Shown piece by piece: positions 19,182 to 31,527 of a stretch of 64,000 nt of DNA. The stretch spans positions 16,364-80,363 of the forward strand of contig NZ_FNGE01000014.1 of the NCBI RefSeq assembly GCF_900102885.1, given 5' to 3'. The notes beneath the pieces were generated by a model that saw only the letters and a program-made list of their open reading frames with translations, ran no database searches and was not told the DNA's origin. Both the position numbers and the translations under genes were made by a program. The stretch's first letter is position 1, and the number at the start of each line of letters is the position of its first letter. The stretch comes from Paracoccus chinensis. GTDB taxonomy: Bacteria; Pseudomonadota; Alphaproteobacteria; Rhodobacterales; Rhodobacteraceae.

Positions 19182-22100
19182 GGCCGCCGTCCATCCCGCG
19201 ATGGCAGACCCGGCTGCTGCAGGTGAGCCTTGCGGCGATCGTCCTTGCGGTGCTTGCGGCGCTGGTGATCGCGCCCTCGGTGCTGCGGCGGAACATGGAG
19301 ACGGTGGACACCTCGGCGCTTCGCAGCGAGCTGTTCGACCTGCACCTGGGGATCGACGCCTTCCGCGTGGCGGTGGTCGAATGGCAGGACGCGCAGCTGA
19401 AGGGCACGTCCGAGGATCGCGCGGCGCTGCAGCTCGAGGAACGGGGCCAGCTTCTGCTGCACCGGCTGGGGGTGCTGCTGGCCCATCCCGGACTGGAAAA
19501 GCTGATCCCCGAAAGCGCCGACACGATCCGGCGGACCCGCGAGCGGCTGGATGTCGCCATGTCGCGCCTGTCGGGGCCGGAGCCGCGGGCGGCGGCCGCG
19601 CTGTCGCAGCTTGCACGGATGCGGACCACTGACATCCTGAGCCTGGACCGCGACGTGATCGACGGCTTCACGCGCCTGGGGCGGATCCTGTCCAGCGAAC
19701 GCTGGCGGGTCACGCAGGCGGGCATCATCGGCCAGCGTCTGTCGGCCTTCCTGATCGTCATCAGCATCCTGACTCTGGTGATCCTGTGGATGCAGCGGCG
19801 GGTGCTGCGGCAGGCGTCCTCCTCGCTCGAAACGGCGATGGAGGACCTGGCCGAGGCGCAGCGCATCGCCCATATCGGCAACCTGCGCCGGAACCACGCC
19901 CGCGACGAGATCACCTGGTCGGACGAATTCGCGCGCATCTTCGGCCTTGCCCCCGGCGGGCGCATGACGGTCGCTGAATTCGACGCCCTGATCCATCCCG
20001 CCGACCGCGACAAGGTGGCCGCCGCCGAAACCGGGGCGGCGGCCCGTTCGGCCGAAAGCGGGCGGCCCGAGCCAATGGACATGACCTTCAGCGCCTATCG
20101 CAGCGACGGCGCGGTGATCGAGCTGGAAGCGCATTCCGAGATCGTGGCCGATGCCGAGGGAAAGCCCGTCTCGGCCGTGGCCACGCTGAGGGACATCACC
20201 GAGGAGGCGCGCGCCCGCCGGGCGCTGCGCGACAGCCAGCGCAACCTCGCGGCGGCGCAGCGGATCGCCCGGCTGGGAAGCTTCCGGCGCAACTACAAGA
20301 CCGAGCGGATCGTCTGGTCGCATGAGCTTTATTTCCTGCTGGGGCGCGATCCCGCGAACGGCCCGGTGCCGCTCAGGCGCATCGTCCACCCCGAGGACCA
20401 CGCGCGCGTCGAGGAGCTGTTCGCGGACCTGCTGGACAACGGCGTCAAGGGCGGGCAGCGCCAGCTGAACTATGAATGCCGCGTGCTGCGCAAGGACGGC
20501 ACCCAGCGCTGGGTCCGGGGCACGGCCGAGATGTCCTATGACGACCAGGGCCAGCCCGAGGTGCTGACAGGCTCGCTGCAGGACGTCACAAAGGAGATCG
20601 CACAGCAGCGCGCCCTGCGCGACGCGCTGGACCGGGCCGAGCGCGCCAACAGCGCCAAGTCCGAGTTCCTGGCGATCATGAGCCACGAGTTGCGCACGCC
20701 CATGAACGGCATCCTGGGGATGCTGGCGGCGATCGAGGCGCAGCTTGAGGACGGCACCCGGCGCGAACAGATCCGCATCGCCCAGTCCAGCGCCAAGGCG
20801 CTGCTGGTCATCCTGAACGACGTGCTGGACATGTCGAAGATCGAGGCAGGGCGGCTGGAACTTGAGCCCGCGCCCTTCGACCTGGGCGCGCTGGTCAGGG
20901 GCACCATCGACCTTTACGCCGAAACCGCCCGCAGCAAGGGCATCGCGCTGTCTGCCCACATGGACGAGGCGCTGCCCCGCTGGCTTCACGGCGACGGGCC
21001 GCGCATCCGGCAGATCCTGGCCAACATCGTCAGCAACGCGGTCAAGTTCACGCAGGACGGCCGGGTCGAGCTTTCCGTCACCCGCCAGGACGAGGACAAG
21101 GGCGAGGCCGCGCCTGGCAGCATGGTCGCCCTGCGCTTTCGCGTGACCGATGACGGCATCGGCATCCCGCTGGACAAGCAGGATCAGCTTTTCGGCCGCT
21201 TCAACCAGCTCGACGCCAGCTACAGCCGCCGCTTCGGGGGCACGGGCCTGGGGCTTGCCATCTCGCGCAGCCTGGCCGAGCTGATGGGCGGGCGCATGGA
21301 TTTCAGCAGCAAGCCCGGCGCCGGGTCCTCCTTCTGGCTGGACGTCGTGCTGCCCGTGGCCGAGCCGCTTGCCGGCACCGACCGGGTCGGGGCCGAGGCG
21401 CCGCTGCCCTCGATGCGCATCCTTGTGGCCGAGGACAACGCGACAAACCGGGTCGTGGCCCGCGTCCTTCTGGAACAGCTCGGCCAGCGCCTCGCCTTCG
21501 CCGCGAACGGGGCCGAGGCGGTGCGCGCGGCGCAGGCCGAAAGCTTCGACCTGATCCTGATGGACATCTCGATGCCGGTCATGGACGGGATGGAGGCGAC
21601 GCGACAGATCCGGGCGCTGAAGGGCGGGTCCGCCCGCCTGCCGATCCTCGCCCTGACCGCCCATGCGGGCCGGGCCGAGCAGGACGCCTGCCTTGCCGCC
21701 GGCTGCAACGAGGTGCTGACCAAGCCCCTGGACCCCGCCGCGCTGCGGGCCGCGCTGCACCGCTGGTCCGGGCACCTGCCTCCCGCCCTGCCCACCCCCG
21801 CTCCGCGCGGCGGTGATGCCCCCTTGGCGAAGGAGGCAGACGGAGAAATCGACATGCGCCTGGCCGAGCTTGCCAGCCAGATCGGAGAGGAGGCGCTGCC
21901 CGACCTGATCGCGGCGAGCCTTGACGACCTCGCGCGCCACCGGGGCGTGCTGGACGCCCTGTCGCGCGGCGAGGCGGTCGGGCCGGACGTGGCGCGGCGC
22001 ACCTTTCATTCGCTGGCCGGCATCGCCGCGACCTTCGGCGCGGCCGAACTGACCGCGCTTGCCCGCGGGCAGGAACGGGAAGCGCAGGCCGACCCCGGCT

Positions 22101-22210
22101 CGGCCGCCTTCCAGGACCTGCGCGACGGCATCCGCCTGTTCGAGCAGGCGCTGCGCCAGCGCTCTGCCATCTCCTCCACCACCACGTCCCTAGTCCAGGA
22201 GGGTTCATGA
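19178..22210 (+). CDS. Hybrid sensor histidine kinase with two PAS, receiver and HPt domains
   Basis: A 1010-residue membrane kinase. Membrane helices at about 12-34 and 187-205 flank a helical periplasmic sensor domain. Two PAS-type modules follow (about 225-350 and 355-480; both have RIA.(I/L)G...W.. openings), then HisKA with SHELRTPMNG (His about 502), HATPase with IVSNAVKF, DDGIGIP and GGTGLGLAIS, a receiver (Asp about 794 in LILMDISMPVMDG), and a C-terminal HPt domain (His about 942 in TFHSLAGIA). All phosphorelay residues are present. The likely final acceptor is the response regulator-phosphatase at the head of the operon. Overlaps the next gene by four bases. Confidence 0.92.
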   Translation: MRPPSIPRWQTRLLQVSLAAIVLAVLAALVIAPSVLRRNMETVDTSALRSELFDLHLGIDAFRVAVVEWQDAQLKGTSEDRAALQLEERGQLLLHRLGVLLAHPGLEKLIPESADTIRRTRERLDVAMSRLSGPEPRAAAALSQLARMRTTDILSLDRDVIDGFTRLGRILSSERWRVTQAGIIGQRLSAFLIVISILTLVILWMQRRVLRQASSSLETAMEDLAEAQRIAHIGNLRRNHARDEITWSDEFARIFGLAPGGRMTVAEFDALIHPADRDKVAAAETGAAARSAESGRPEPMDMTFSAYRSDGAVIELEAHSEIVADAEGKPVSAVATLRDITEEARARRALRDSQRNLAAAQRIARLGSFRRNYKTERIVWSHELYFLLGRDPANGPVPLRRIVHPEDHARVEELFADLLDNGVKGGQRQLNYECRVLRKDGTQRWVRGTAEMSYDDQGQPEVLTGSLQDVTKEIAQQRALRDALDRAERANSAKSEFLAIMSHELRTPMNGILGMLAAIEAQLEDGTRREQIRIAQSSAKALLVILNDVLDMSKIEAGRLELEPAPFDLGALVRGTIDLYAETARSKGIALSAHMDEALPRWLHGDGPRIRQILANIVSNAVKFTQDGRVELSVTRQDEDKGEAAPGSMVALRFRVTDDGIGIPLDKQDQLFGRFNQLDASYSRRFGGTGLGLAISRSLAELMGGRMDFSSKPGAGSSFWLDVVLPVAEPLAGTDRVGAEAPLPSMRILVAEDNATNRVVARVLLEQLGQRLAFAANGAEAVRAAQAESFDLILMDISMPVMDGMEATRQIRALKGGSARLPILALTAHAGRAEQDACLAAGCNEVLTKPLDPAALRAALHRWSGHLPPALPTPAPRGGDAPLAKEADGEIDMRLAELASQIGEEALPDLIAASLDDLARHRGVLDALSRGEAVGPDVARRTFHSLAGIAATFGAAELTALARGQEREAQADPGSAAFQDLRDGIRLFEQALRQRSAISSTTTSLVQEGS

Positions 22211-24012
22211 CGCGCCGTCTTTCGTCCGCGGCCATGCTGGCGCTTGCCGGCTCGGCCTCGCTTGCGGTGGTCCTGACGATGACCGGGACCGTCCCGGCCA
22301 TCTCGCAGCCCGCGCCGCCGCAAGCGGCTGCCCCGGCGACCCAACCGGCAGGCGATGCGCCTGCGGTGCCCGCTGCGCCTCCCGCGCCTGCCGCTGCACC
22401 GGCCCCTGCGACAGGCGCAACGACCCTAGCCACTCCTCCGGCGCCTGCGACTGCACCCGCACCGGCCGAGGCGCAGGCTGCGGCCGTCCCCGGCAACCTC
22501 GGCGCCAGCATCGCCCGGCCCTTCGGGCGGCACGGCCCCCTGACCGAACGGGAACGCGCCATGGCCGAAACGGCCTGGCAGTATTTTGTGAAAAGCTACC
22601 AGCCGGACACCGGGCTGGTGAACGCGGTGGGCAGCTATCCCTCGACCACGCTGTGGGACACGGGCTCCTATGTCAGTGCTCTGGTCGCCGCGCGCGAACT
22701 GGGGATCATCGACAAACGCGAATTCGACCTGCGGGCGAACCTGCTGATCAAGACCCTGCGCAACCTCGACCTCTTCCGGGGCGAGATGCCGAACAAGGTC
22801 TACAACACCAAGACCGGGCAGAAGGTGGACTATGCCAACAAGCCCGGCGAGGTCGGCCATTCGGTCCTGGACATCGGCCGGATGCTCGTCTGGCTGAAGA
22901 TCATGAAGGAACGCTACCCCTATCTCGCGCCCGGCATCGACGCGGCGGTGCTGCGATGGAACTTCTGCAACACGGTCAAGCCCGACGGCAGCCTGTTCGG
23001 CTCGGTCCTCAGCAAGGGCGAGACGCGCTATGTCCAGGAAGGCCGTCTGGGATACGAGCAATACGCCGCCAAGGGCTTCGAGCTGTGGGGCTTCGAGGCC
23101 CCCGCCGCGCTGTCGCCCGACCCGGTGGAGTTCACCGAGATCTTCGGCGTCCGGGTGCCCATCGACGGGCGCGACCCGCGCATCTTCGGCAACATGAACT
23201 AGGTCCTGACCGAAAGCTACCTGCTGGACGGGCTGGAACTCGGCTGGAAGCTGCCGGGCGACATGTCGAACGACACGCCCGGCCTTGCGACACAGGGATG
23301 GCGGGCCGAGTTCGCCAACCGCATCTACCTGGTCCAGCAGCGCCGATTCGAGGAAACCGGGATCATGACCGCCCGGTCCGAGCACCAGGTCGATGGCGCC
23401 CCGTTCTTCGTCTACGATTCCATCTGGGCCAACGGCTTCGCCTGGAGCACGCTGGACCCCAGCGATGTCTATCGCCCCGAACGCGCCGCCATCGCAGCCA
23501 AGGCCGCGATCGGCATGTGGGCGCTGTGGGAAACCCCCTACACCGACCTGCTGATGGAGGCGGTGGGCGACCTGTCCACCGAGGACAGCGGCTTCTACGA
23601 GGGTCTTTACGAGAACGGCAACGGCTACATCCCGCTGCAGACCGCCAACAACAACGGCATCATCCTGGCCTCGCTGCTCTACAAGGAGCAGGGGCCGATC
23701 CTGAAGAAGCTGAACGGCAACACACAGGTCTGGGACACGGCCTTCACGCATCAGGACACCCGCGCCAACCGCTGCCTGCCGCAGCCCAAACCCGTGCAGG
23801 ACTGCTGCAACTGCCAGGCCACCCCCGCCGCCGAGGCCGGGGTGTCGGCGGTTGACTTCCTGTATTGCCACCCGGTCGTGCAGGCCGACGGCAGCATCGC
23901 CGCGACCGCCTGCGGGCTGGAACCGCACGGCCTGCCCGCACCGGCGCCCGTGACCGTCGCCGCCGCCACCTCCGCCCAGATGTGCCCCCTGCCCCAGCGA
24001 GTGCAGCCATGA
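22207..24012 (+). pseudogene. DUF3131 exported protein interrupted by an in-frame amber codon
   Basis: A single frame of 602 codons broken only by TAG at 23200-23202 (codon 332). Before the stop: signal peptide, a Pro/Ala-rich linker to about residue 98, then a DUF3131 domain with TAWQYF, TGLVNAVGSYPSTTLWDTGSY and YANKPGEVGHS. After the stop the same frame continues with the rest of the domain (YLLDGLELGW, FVYDSIWANGFAW, TANNNGIIL) and a Cys-rich tail (QDCCNCQ and further cysteines). The intact paralogue at 26998 aligns across the break, where a codon such as TAC (Tyr) would fit. Either a recent nonsense mutation, a sequencing error or readthrough. Both ends keep ATGA overlaps with neighbours. 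Confidence 0.8.
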
Positions 24013-25160
24013 CCCCCAAGAAAAATCGCCTCGTCTGGTTCGACGCCAACCGCGTCTGCGCGGCGCTGGGCGTCGTCCTGATCCATTCGACCACCGATTT
24101 CTCGGGCGGCGTCTTCCCGAACGCCACGCCCGAGGAACGCATCGTGCCCGTGCTGCTGCGCTCGGTGGCCGAATTCTCAGGGTCCGAGATGTTCTTCTTC
24201 TTCTCGCTGTTCCTGATGGCGATGCGGGTGGACCGGCGCGATCCCTCCTATGGCGCGGCCATCGCCGAACAGGCGCGGCGGCTTCTGGTGCCCTTCGCGG
24301 TCTGGACGCTGTTCTACGCCTTCTTCCGTCTGATGAAGGCCGACGCGCTGAACTATGCGCCCCAGATCTGGGAGCAACTGCGCGATCCCGGCGTGTGGCT
24401 CGGCTATTTCGTGCTGGGCAAGTCGCAGTATCACATGCACTTCCTGCCGACGCTGTTCCTGATCTTCATGTTCTACCCGGTCATGAAGCTGGCGATGCGC
24501 TATCCGGTGCTGGGGATCGCGCTTTTCGCCACGCTGGGTGCGATGCAGCACATCCAGGGCTACATCTGGGGCCTGGGGCTCGACCCGTCCTTCCGCGACT
24601 ACCTGATCCGCGCGACCAAGGTGCTGGGCTACGTGGGCTATGGGCTGGCGGCCTTCGCGCTTTACGGGCTGTGGAGGGACGGCATCCCGCGCGGCGAGTC
24701 GCGCCTGATCCGGCGCGGCGGGCTTTACTTCGCGGCCGTGGCCTACATGGCGACGATCCCCTTCTTCGGGCAGGCGCTGATGACCGGCAGTTGGGGCGTG
24801 CGCCAGGGCTGGGCCTTCTACGGCCACTTCCTGATGCCGCTGCTGATGTTCGCGCTGTTCCTGGGCAGGCAGCATCTGGACTGGTCGCCCAAGTGGAGCT
24901 GGCTCGCCCAGTTCACCTTCGGCGTCTACCTGATTCACCCGATGGTGATCGACATCTATGACGTGACAATCCTGTCGGTGGGGCTGGGGCAACTCATGCA
25001 GCCCTGGATGATCGTGGTGTCGCGCTTCGTGGTTGTCCTGCCACTGGCCTTCCTGACGGCCTACGGCTTGTCGCGGTTCCGGCCGCTGGCCTGGACCATC
25101 GGCCTCGGCCCCGCGCCCTGGGAATGGGGCAAGCCGCGGCGCGTGGCGCAGGGGTCGTGA
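24009..25160 (+). CDS. Acyltransferase family 3 membrane protein
   Basis: A 383-residue integral membrane protein with about ten hydrophobic segments. It starts RLVWFDANRVCAALGVVLIHS, the opening of acyltransferase-3 proteins (OatA, OpgC, NodX types), with the proposed active histidine in VLIHS. GVYLIHPMVIDI near the end is another family mark. Role inferred from context: adding acetyl, succinyl or similar groups to the glycan made by the GT2 protein encoded next. ATG at 24009 overlaps the preceding stop (ATGA); the frame is open upstream only as an overlap with that gene. Confidence 0.87.
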   Translation: MTPKKNRLVWFDANRVCAALGVVLIHSTTDFSGGVFPNATPEERIVPVLLRSVAEFSGSEMFFFFSLFLMAMRVDRRDPSYGAAIAEQARRLLVPFAVWTLFYAFFRLMKADALNYAPQIWEQLRDPGVWLGYFVLGKSQYHMHFLPTLFLIFMFYPVMKLAMRYPVLGIALFATLGAMQHIQGYIWGLGLDPSFRDYLIRATKVLGYVGYGLAAFALYGLWRDGIPRGESRLIRRGGLYFAAVAYMATIPFFGQALMTGSWGVRQGWAFYGHFLMPLLMFALFLGRQHLDWSPKWSWLAQFTFGVYLIHPMVIDIYDVTILSVGLGQLMQPWMIVVSRFVVVLPLAFLTAYGLSRFRPLAWTIGLGPAPWEWGKPRRVAQGS

Positions 25161-27001
25161 TGGACGACTACTTCCGCCGGTTTGAGGACCGGACGCCGCC
25201 CCCTCCCCTGCCTTACTCACCATGGCGCGAAAGCCTGTGGCAGTTCCTGGCCACGCTGACGGTGGTGGTCGGCGGCTGGTACCTGTGGTGGCGCTGGACC
25301 CATTCGCTGAACCCGGACGCCATGTGGTTCGCGGTGCCGATGGTGCTGGCGGAAACGCTGGCCTTCTTCGGGCTGCTGCTGTTCATCTACAACCTGTGGC
25401 AGGACCAGCCCGTCCGCATCCCCGACCCGCCCGCGACCGTCGGGGAAACCGCGGGCCAGGGCGCCGTGGTCGAGGACCCCGGCCGTCCCATCGCGGTGGA
25501 CCTGTTCTTCGCGACCTACAACGAGGACCCGGAACTGGTCCGCCTCGGCATCATCGACGCCAAGGCCATCCGCTATCCCCATCCGATCGACATCCGCATC
25601 CATGTCTGCGACGACGGCCGCCGCCACGCCATGCGCGAGGTCTGCGCGCAGGAGGGCGTCAACTACCTGACCCGTCCCACGAACGAGGGCTTCAAGGCCG
25701 GCAACCTGCGCCACGCGATGGAACAGACCTCGGGCGACTTCCTCGTGATCCTGGACGCCGACACCCGCCCCTTCCCGACGATCCTGGAACACACGCTGGG
25801 GCATTTCCGCGATCCGCGCATGGCCTGGGTCCAGACCCCGCAATGGTTCTATGACCTGCCGGAAGGCGAGCGGCTGCAGGACCGGCTGGGCCGCCGCCTC
25901 GGGTCTGTCGCGCGGCGGGTGGGCCGCGGGCTTGAACGGCTGGTGGGAGAGATCCGGCTTGGCCAGGACCCGTTCGTCAACGACCCGCAGATGTTCTACG
26001 ACGTGATCCTGCGCCGCCGAAACCGCGCCAACGCGGCCTTCTGCTGCGGGGCCGCGTCCATCCACCGGCGCGAGGCGGTGATGGAGGCCGCGCTGCGGTC
26101 GTTCGGCGACAGCGTGGAGCGCCGCGTGATCGCCGCCGAGGAACGCATCACGCTCACCACGCGCGAACGCCAGGTGGACCCCGACCTGATGTCCGCGATC
26201 CGCACCGAGGCCGTCGTGCAGGAGGTGCTGACCCCCTACCGCTTCCACGTGTCCGAGGACATCTACACCTCGATCGTCCTGCATTCCGACCGCGAGCGCG
26301 GCTGGAAATCCGTCCTACATCCCACCATCGAATCCCGGATGCTGTCGCCGCAGGACCTGCTGTCCTGGACCATCCAGCGGTTCAAGTATGCGGGCGGCAG
26401 CCTCGACATCCTGTTCAACGACAACCCGCTGTTCCGGCGCGGGCTGACCCTGCCGCAGCGGCTGATGTATGGCGCGACCTTCTGGTCCTATCTCGCGCCC
26501 TTGTGGAACGTCATCTTCCTGTCGGCGCCCATCGTCTATCTGGCCACCGGCATCGCGCCGGTCTCGGCCTATACACTGCCCTTCTTCGCCCATTCGATCC
26601 CGTTCCTGATCCTGCTGGAACTGGCGATGATGGTCGGGACCTGGGGCATCCCGGGCTATGCCGGCAAGACGAACTACCTCGCCTTCTTCCCGGTCGGGCT
26701 GCGGGCGCTGGCGACGGTGCTGCGGGGGCGCAAGATCTCGTTTCCCGTCACGCCCAAGAACCGGCAGGCGGGCCGCCACCTGCGGCTGGTCCTGCCGCAG
26801 ATCGCCGTGGTCGTGCTGACCGTGGGCGCGGCCCTCTGGGCGCTGGCCGCGCTGGGGCTAGGCGGGACCGGGCACACGCTGCCCGGCGTGATCACGAATG
26901 CCCTCTGGGGGCTGAACAACTGCCTCGCCATGGCGGGGATGATCGGGGCCGCGCTCTGGCAGCCCCAAGACAATCTCGATGAAGGAGCCAGCACGGCATG
27001 A
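25160..27001 (+). CDS. BcsA-like GT2 family glycan synthase without PilZ domain
   Basis: Processive glycosyltransferase of 613 residues. Two N-terminal membrane helices (about 25-80) precede the GT-A domain: FFATYNED (about 118), CDDGRR (about 150), EGFKAGNLRHA, DADTRP (about 198), QTPQWFYD, and the base motif VSEDIYTS (about 365). The acceptor motif normally Q-x-x-R-W appears as QRFKY (about 404-408). At least four helices follow. The protein ends after the last helix, with no PilZ domain for cyclic-di-GMP. It probably polymerises and exports a beta-linked glycan; the sugar is unknown. TGATG overlap with the acyltransferase, ATGA overlap with the next gene. Confidence 0.9.
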   Translation: MDDYFRRFEDRTPPPPLPYSPWRESLWQFLATLTVVVGGWYLWWRWTHSLNPDAMWFAVPMVLAETLAFFGLLLFIYNLWQDQPVRIPDPPATVGETAGQGAVVEDPGRPIAVDLFFATYNEDPELVRLGIIDAKAIRYPHPIDIRIHVCDDGRRHAMREVCAQEGVNYLTRPTNEGFKAGNLRHAMEQTSGDFLVILDADTRPFPTILEHTLGHFRDPRMAWVQTPQWFYDLPEGERLQDRLGRRLGSVARRVGRGLERLVGEIRLGQDPFVNDPQMFYDVILRRRNRANAAFCCGAASIHRREAVMEAALRSFGDSVERRVIAAEERITLTTRERQVDPDLMSAIRTEAVVQEVLTPYRFHVSEDIYTSIVLHSDRERGWKSVLHPTIESRMLSPQDLLSWTIQRFKYAGGSLDILFNDNPLFRRGLTLPQRLMYGATFWSYLAPLWNVIFLSAPIVYLATGIAPVSAYTLPFFAHSIPFLILLELAMMVGTWGIPGYAGKTNYLAFFPVGLRALATVLRGRKISFPVTPKNRQAGRHLRLVLPQIAVVVLTVGAALWALAALGLGGTGHTLPGVITNALWGLNNCLAMAGMIGAALWQPQDNLDEGASTA

Positions 27002-28310
27002 GTTTCCGCAGCAATCTTGTCCGCGCCCGCAGCCATATCGTCTTTGTCCTGGCGCTGGTCTGCGGCGCGGCGCTGATCCTGTATCTGGAAGGAGTGGGTT
27101 CGATGGCCAGCGAGCGGCGCGATCCCCTGAAACCGTTCGAGGGGGTCGTGCCCCTGCCCGTCGCGGCCGGCGTCCGCCCCGATGGCGCGGACGACGAGGC
27201 CGCGCGCATCGCCTGGACCTATTTCCGCAACAACACCGATCCGACGACGGGGCTTGCTGGCTCGGTGGACGGCTATCCTTCCACCACGATGTGGGAAACG
27301 GCCTCCTATCTTGTCGCCATCATCTCGGCCGAGCGGCTGGCGATCATCGACCGCGCCGAGGCGGCGGAACGGACGGCCAGGGTCGTCGAGTCCCTGTCGC
27401 GGCTGGTGCTGTTCGAGGACAGCCTGCCCCACAAGGCCTATGACACCCGCACGCTGCAGATGGTGGATTATGCCAACCGCCCGACCACCGTGGGCCTGGG
27501 CTGGTCGGCGCTGGACATCGCGCGGCTGATGTCGGCGCTGAAGATCGTGCAGCGCCATCATCCCGAACAGGCCGAGCCGATCGAGCGGATGGTCTCGGGC
27601 TGGGACCTCGACCGCGTCGTGCGCGACGGCTGGCTGAACGGCGCGAACGTGGTGGACGGCGCCGTGCGGCAGAACCAGGAAGGCCGCATCGGCTATGAGC
27701 GCTATGGCGCCAAGGGCATGATGCTCTGGGGCTTCGACGCGACCGCCGCGATGGACGTGCGCCCCAACCTGCAGGTGGTCGAGGTCGAGGGCGTGCCGAT
27801 CCCCGTAGACACCCGCCTCAACCGCAACCAGACGCCGGCGCTCACCACCAGCGAGCCCTATGTCTTCGACGGGCTGGAATACGGCTTCGACAGCCTGACG
27901 CACCTGTTCGCGACCGTCGTCTATCGCGCGCAGGAGATGCGCTATCGCCGCACCGGCGCCCTGACCGGCGTGACCGAGGGTCACCTGAACACCGAGCCCT
28001 ATTTCGCCTATGCCTCGGTCTGGGGCGGCGGCCAGCCCTGGGCGGTCCTGACCTTCGGGGGCGACCGCATCGACAGCCGCCGGACGCTGTCCACCAAGGC
28101 CGCCTTCGGCTGGGACGCGCTGTTCGCGACCGAATACACGGGCGAGCTCATGAAGGCGATCCGCCCCATTGCCGATCCCGCGCGCGGCTGGCCCGAGGGC
28201 ATCTATGAACAGGACGGCGCGGTGAACGGCTCGATCACCGCCAACACCAATTCGACCGTGCTGTCGGCCGAGGCGTTCCGGCGCTTCGGTCCACTGATGC
28301 AGGCGCCGCG

Positions 28311-28314
<4 letters not shown>
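26998..28314 (+). CDS. DUF3131 domain protein, membrane-anchored or secreted
   Basis: A 438-residue intact DUF3131 protein. One N-terminal hydrophobic segment (HIVFVLALVCGAALILYL, about 14-31) is an anchor or uncleaved signal. The domain shows TWTYF-like AWTYFRNN, TGLAGSVDGYPSTTMWETASY (about 82-102), YANRPTTVGLGWSALDIARL and YFAYASVWGGGQPW, with conserved aromatic and acidic residues like a helical-barrel glycan-processing enzyme. Activity unproven. Paralogue of the interrupted gene at 22207. Overlaps the GT2 gene (ATGA) and the next gene (GTGA). Confidence 0.83.
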
Positions 28315-30515
<2,201 letters not shown>

Positions 30516-30537
30516 CAGGGGCGGGCAGGAAACACCG

Positions 30538-31479
30538 ATGACGCACCTGACACGACGCCACCTGTTCGGACTGACCGCCGCCGCGGCCCTTGCCGCGCCC
30601 CTGCGCGTCCGGGCGGCCGATCGCGCGGGCACCCTGCGCGAAAGCAACGTGCTGGCCAGCAAGCTGCTGGGGCATCCGGTGGAATATGCCCTTTACCTTC
30701 CGCCGGGATATGACGCCGACAGCCGCCGTTACCCCGTCATCTACCTGCTGCATGGAGCGGGCGACGGCCAGCCCGCCGACTGGTTCCGCATGGCGGGGAT
30801 CGAACTCGTGCTGGACCGGCTGATCCTTGCGGGCGAGATCCCCCCGGTCATTGCGGTCGCCCCCGATGGCCGCCGCGCCTCGGGCGACCCGCGGGCGACC
30901 TATTTCCTGGACGACGCCGACGGCCGCCACCCTTGGGCCGAGATGTTCCTTCAGGAGTTCATTCCCCAAGTCGAGGGCCGCTATCGCACCACGGGCGACC
31001 CGAGGACGCGGGGCCTCATGGGCATCTCGATGGGGGGCTTTGCCGCCGTTCTGCACCAGCTTCGCCATCCCGACCTGTTCGGCGGCGCCTCGGCGCTGAG
31101 CGCGGCCTTCCGCACGCCCGAGCAGTTCATCGCGATGAAGCAGGAGGACTATGACCTGCGCTTCGGCGGCGCCTTCGGGCCGGGCCTCGTTGCAAAGGAA
31201 CGGCTGACCGAGGCGTGGAAGCGCGCGGATGTCCTGTCCCTGCTCGGTCAGGTCGAGCCGCGCCCCTTCGCGCGCTGGCCAAGGCTTTACCTGACGCTGG
31301 CCGCCGACGATCCCTTCTTCGCGGGCAACGCCGCCGTCCACCTGGCGCTGAACGACGCGGGCATCCGCCACCGCTTCACCGTGACCGAAGGCAAGCACGA
31401 CTGGATCTTCTGGCGGCAGGCGCTGCCCGAGGCGCTGCGCCACCTGGGCGCGGTGATGACCCGGCAATACGGGGAATAG
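30538..31479 (+). CDS. Tat-exported alpha/beta-hydrolase (esterase D-like family)
   Basis: A 313-residue hydrolase. The N-terminus TRRHLFGLTAAAALAAP is a twin-arginine signal with cleavage near VRAADR. The fold is of the putative-esterase family (feruloyl and acetyl esterases): YALYLPPGYD, VIYLLHGAG, nucleophile in MGISMGGFA (Ser about 163), acidic residue in AADDPFF and His in GKHDW. Standing last in the polysaccharide operon, 22 bases after the barrel gene with its own AGGAA site, it could remove ester groups placed by the acyltransferase or act on glycan crosslinks; this is inference. Confidence 0.82.
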   Translation: MTHLTRRHLFGLTAAAALAAPLRVRAADRAGTLRESNVLASKLLGHPVEYALYLPPGYDADSRRYPVIYLLHGAGDGQPADWFRMAGIELVLDRLILAGEIPPVIAVAPDGRRASGDPRATYFLDDADGRHPWAEMFLQEFIPQVEGRYRTTGDPRTRGLMGISMGGFAAVLHQLRHPDLFGGASALSAAFRTPEQFIAMKQEDYDLRFGGAFGPGLVAKERLTEAWKRADVLSLLGQVEPRPFARWPRLYLTLAADDPFFAGNAAVHLALNDAGIRHRFTVTEGKHDWIFWRQALPEALRHLGAVMTRQYGE

Positions 31480-31527
31480 GCCGCGCGGCCGCAAGGCAAC
31501 CGCGCGGACCCCGAACGGCAGCCCCGC

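Noticed and set aside
19115..22009. A very long open frame (about 960 codons) on the minus strand opposite the hybrid kinase
   Set aside because: Its product is rich in Arg, Gln, Gly and His with no domain resemblance, and the plus strand has a complete multi-domain kinase. Long antisense frames are an artefact of high-GC third positions.
31479..31490. GGCCGCGCGGCC palindrome after the esterase gene as a terminator
   Set aside because: It has no loop and no T-run; such palindromes arise often by chance at this GC content.
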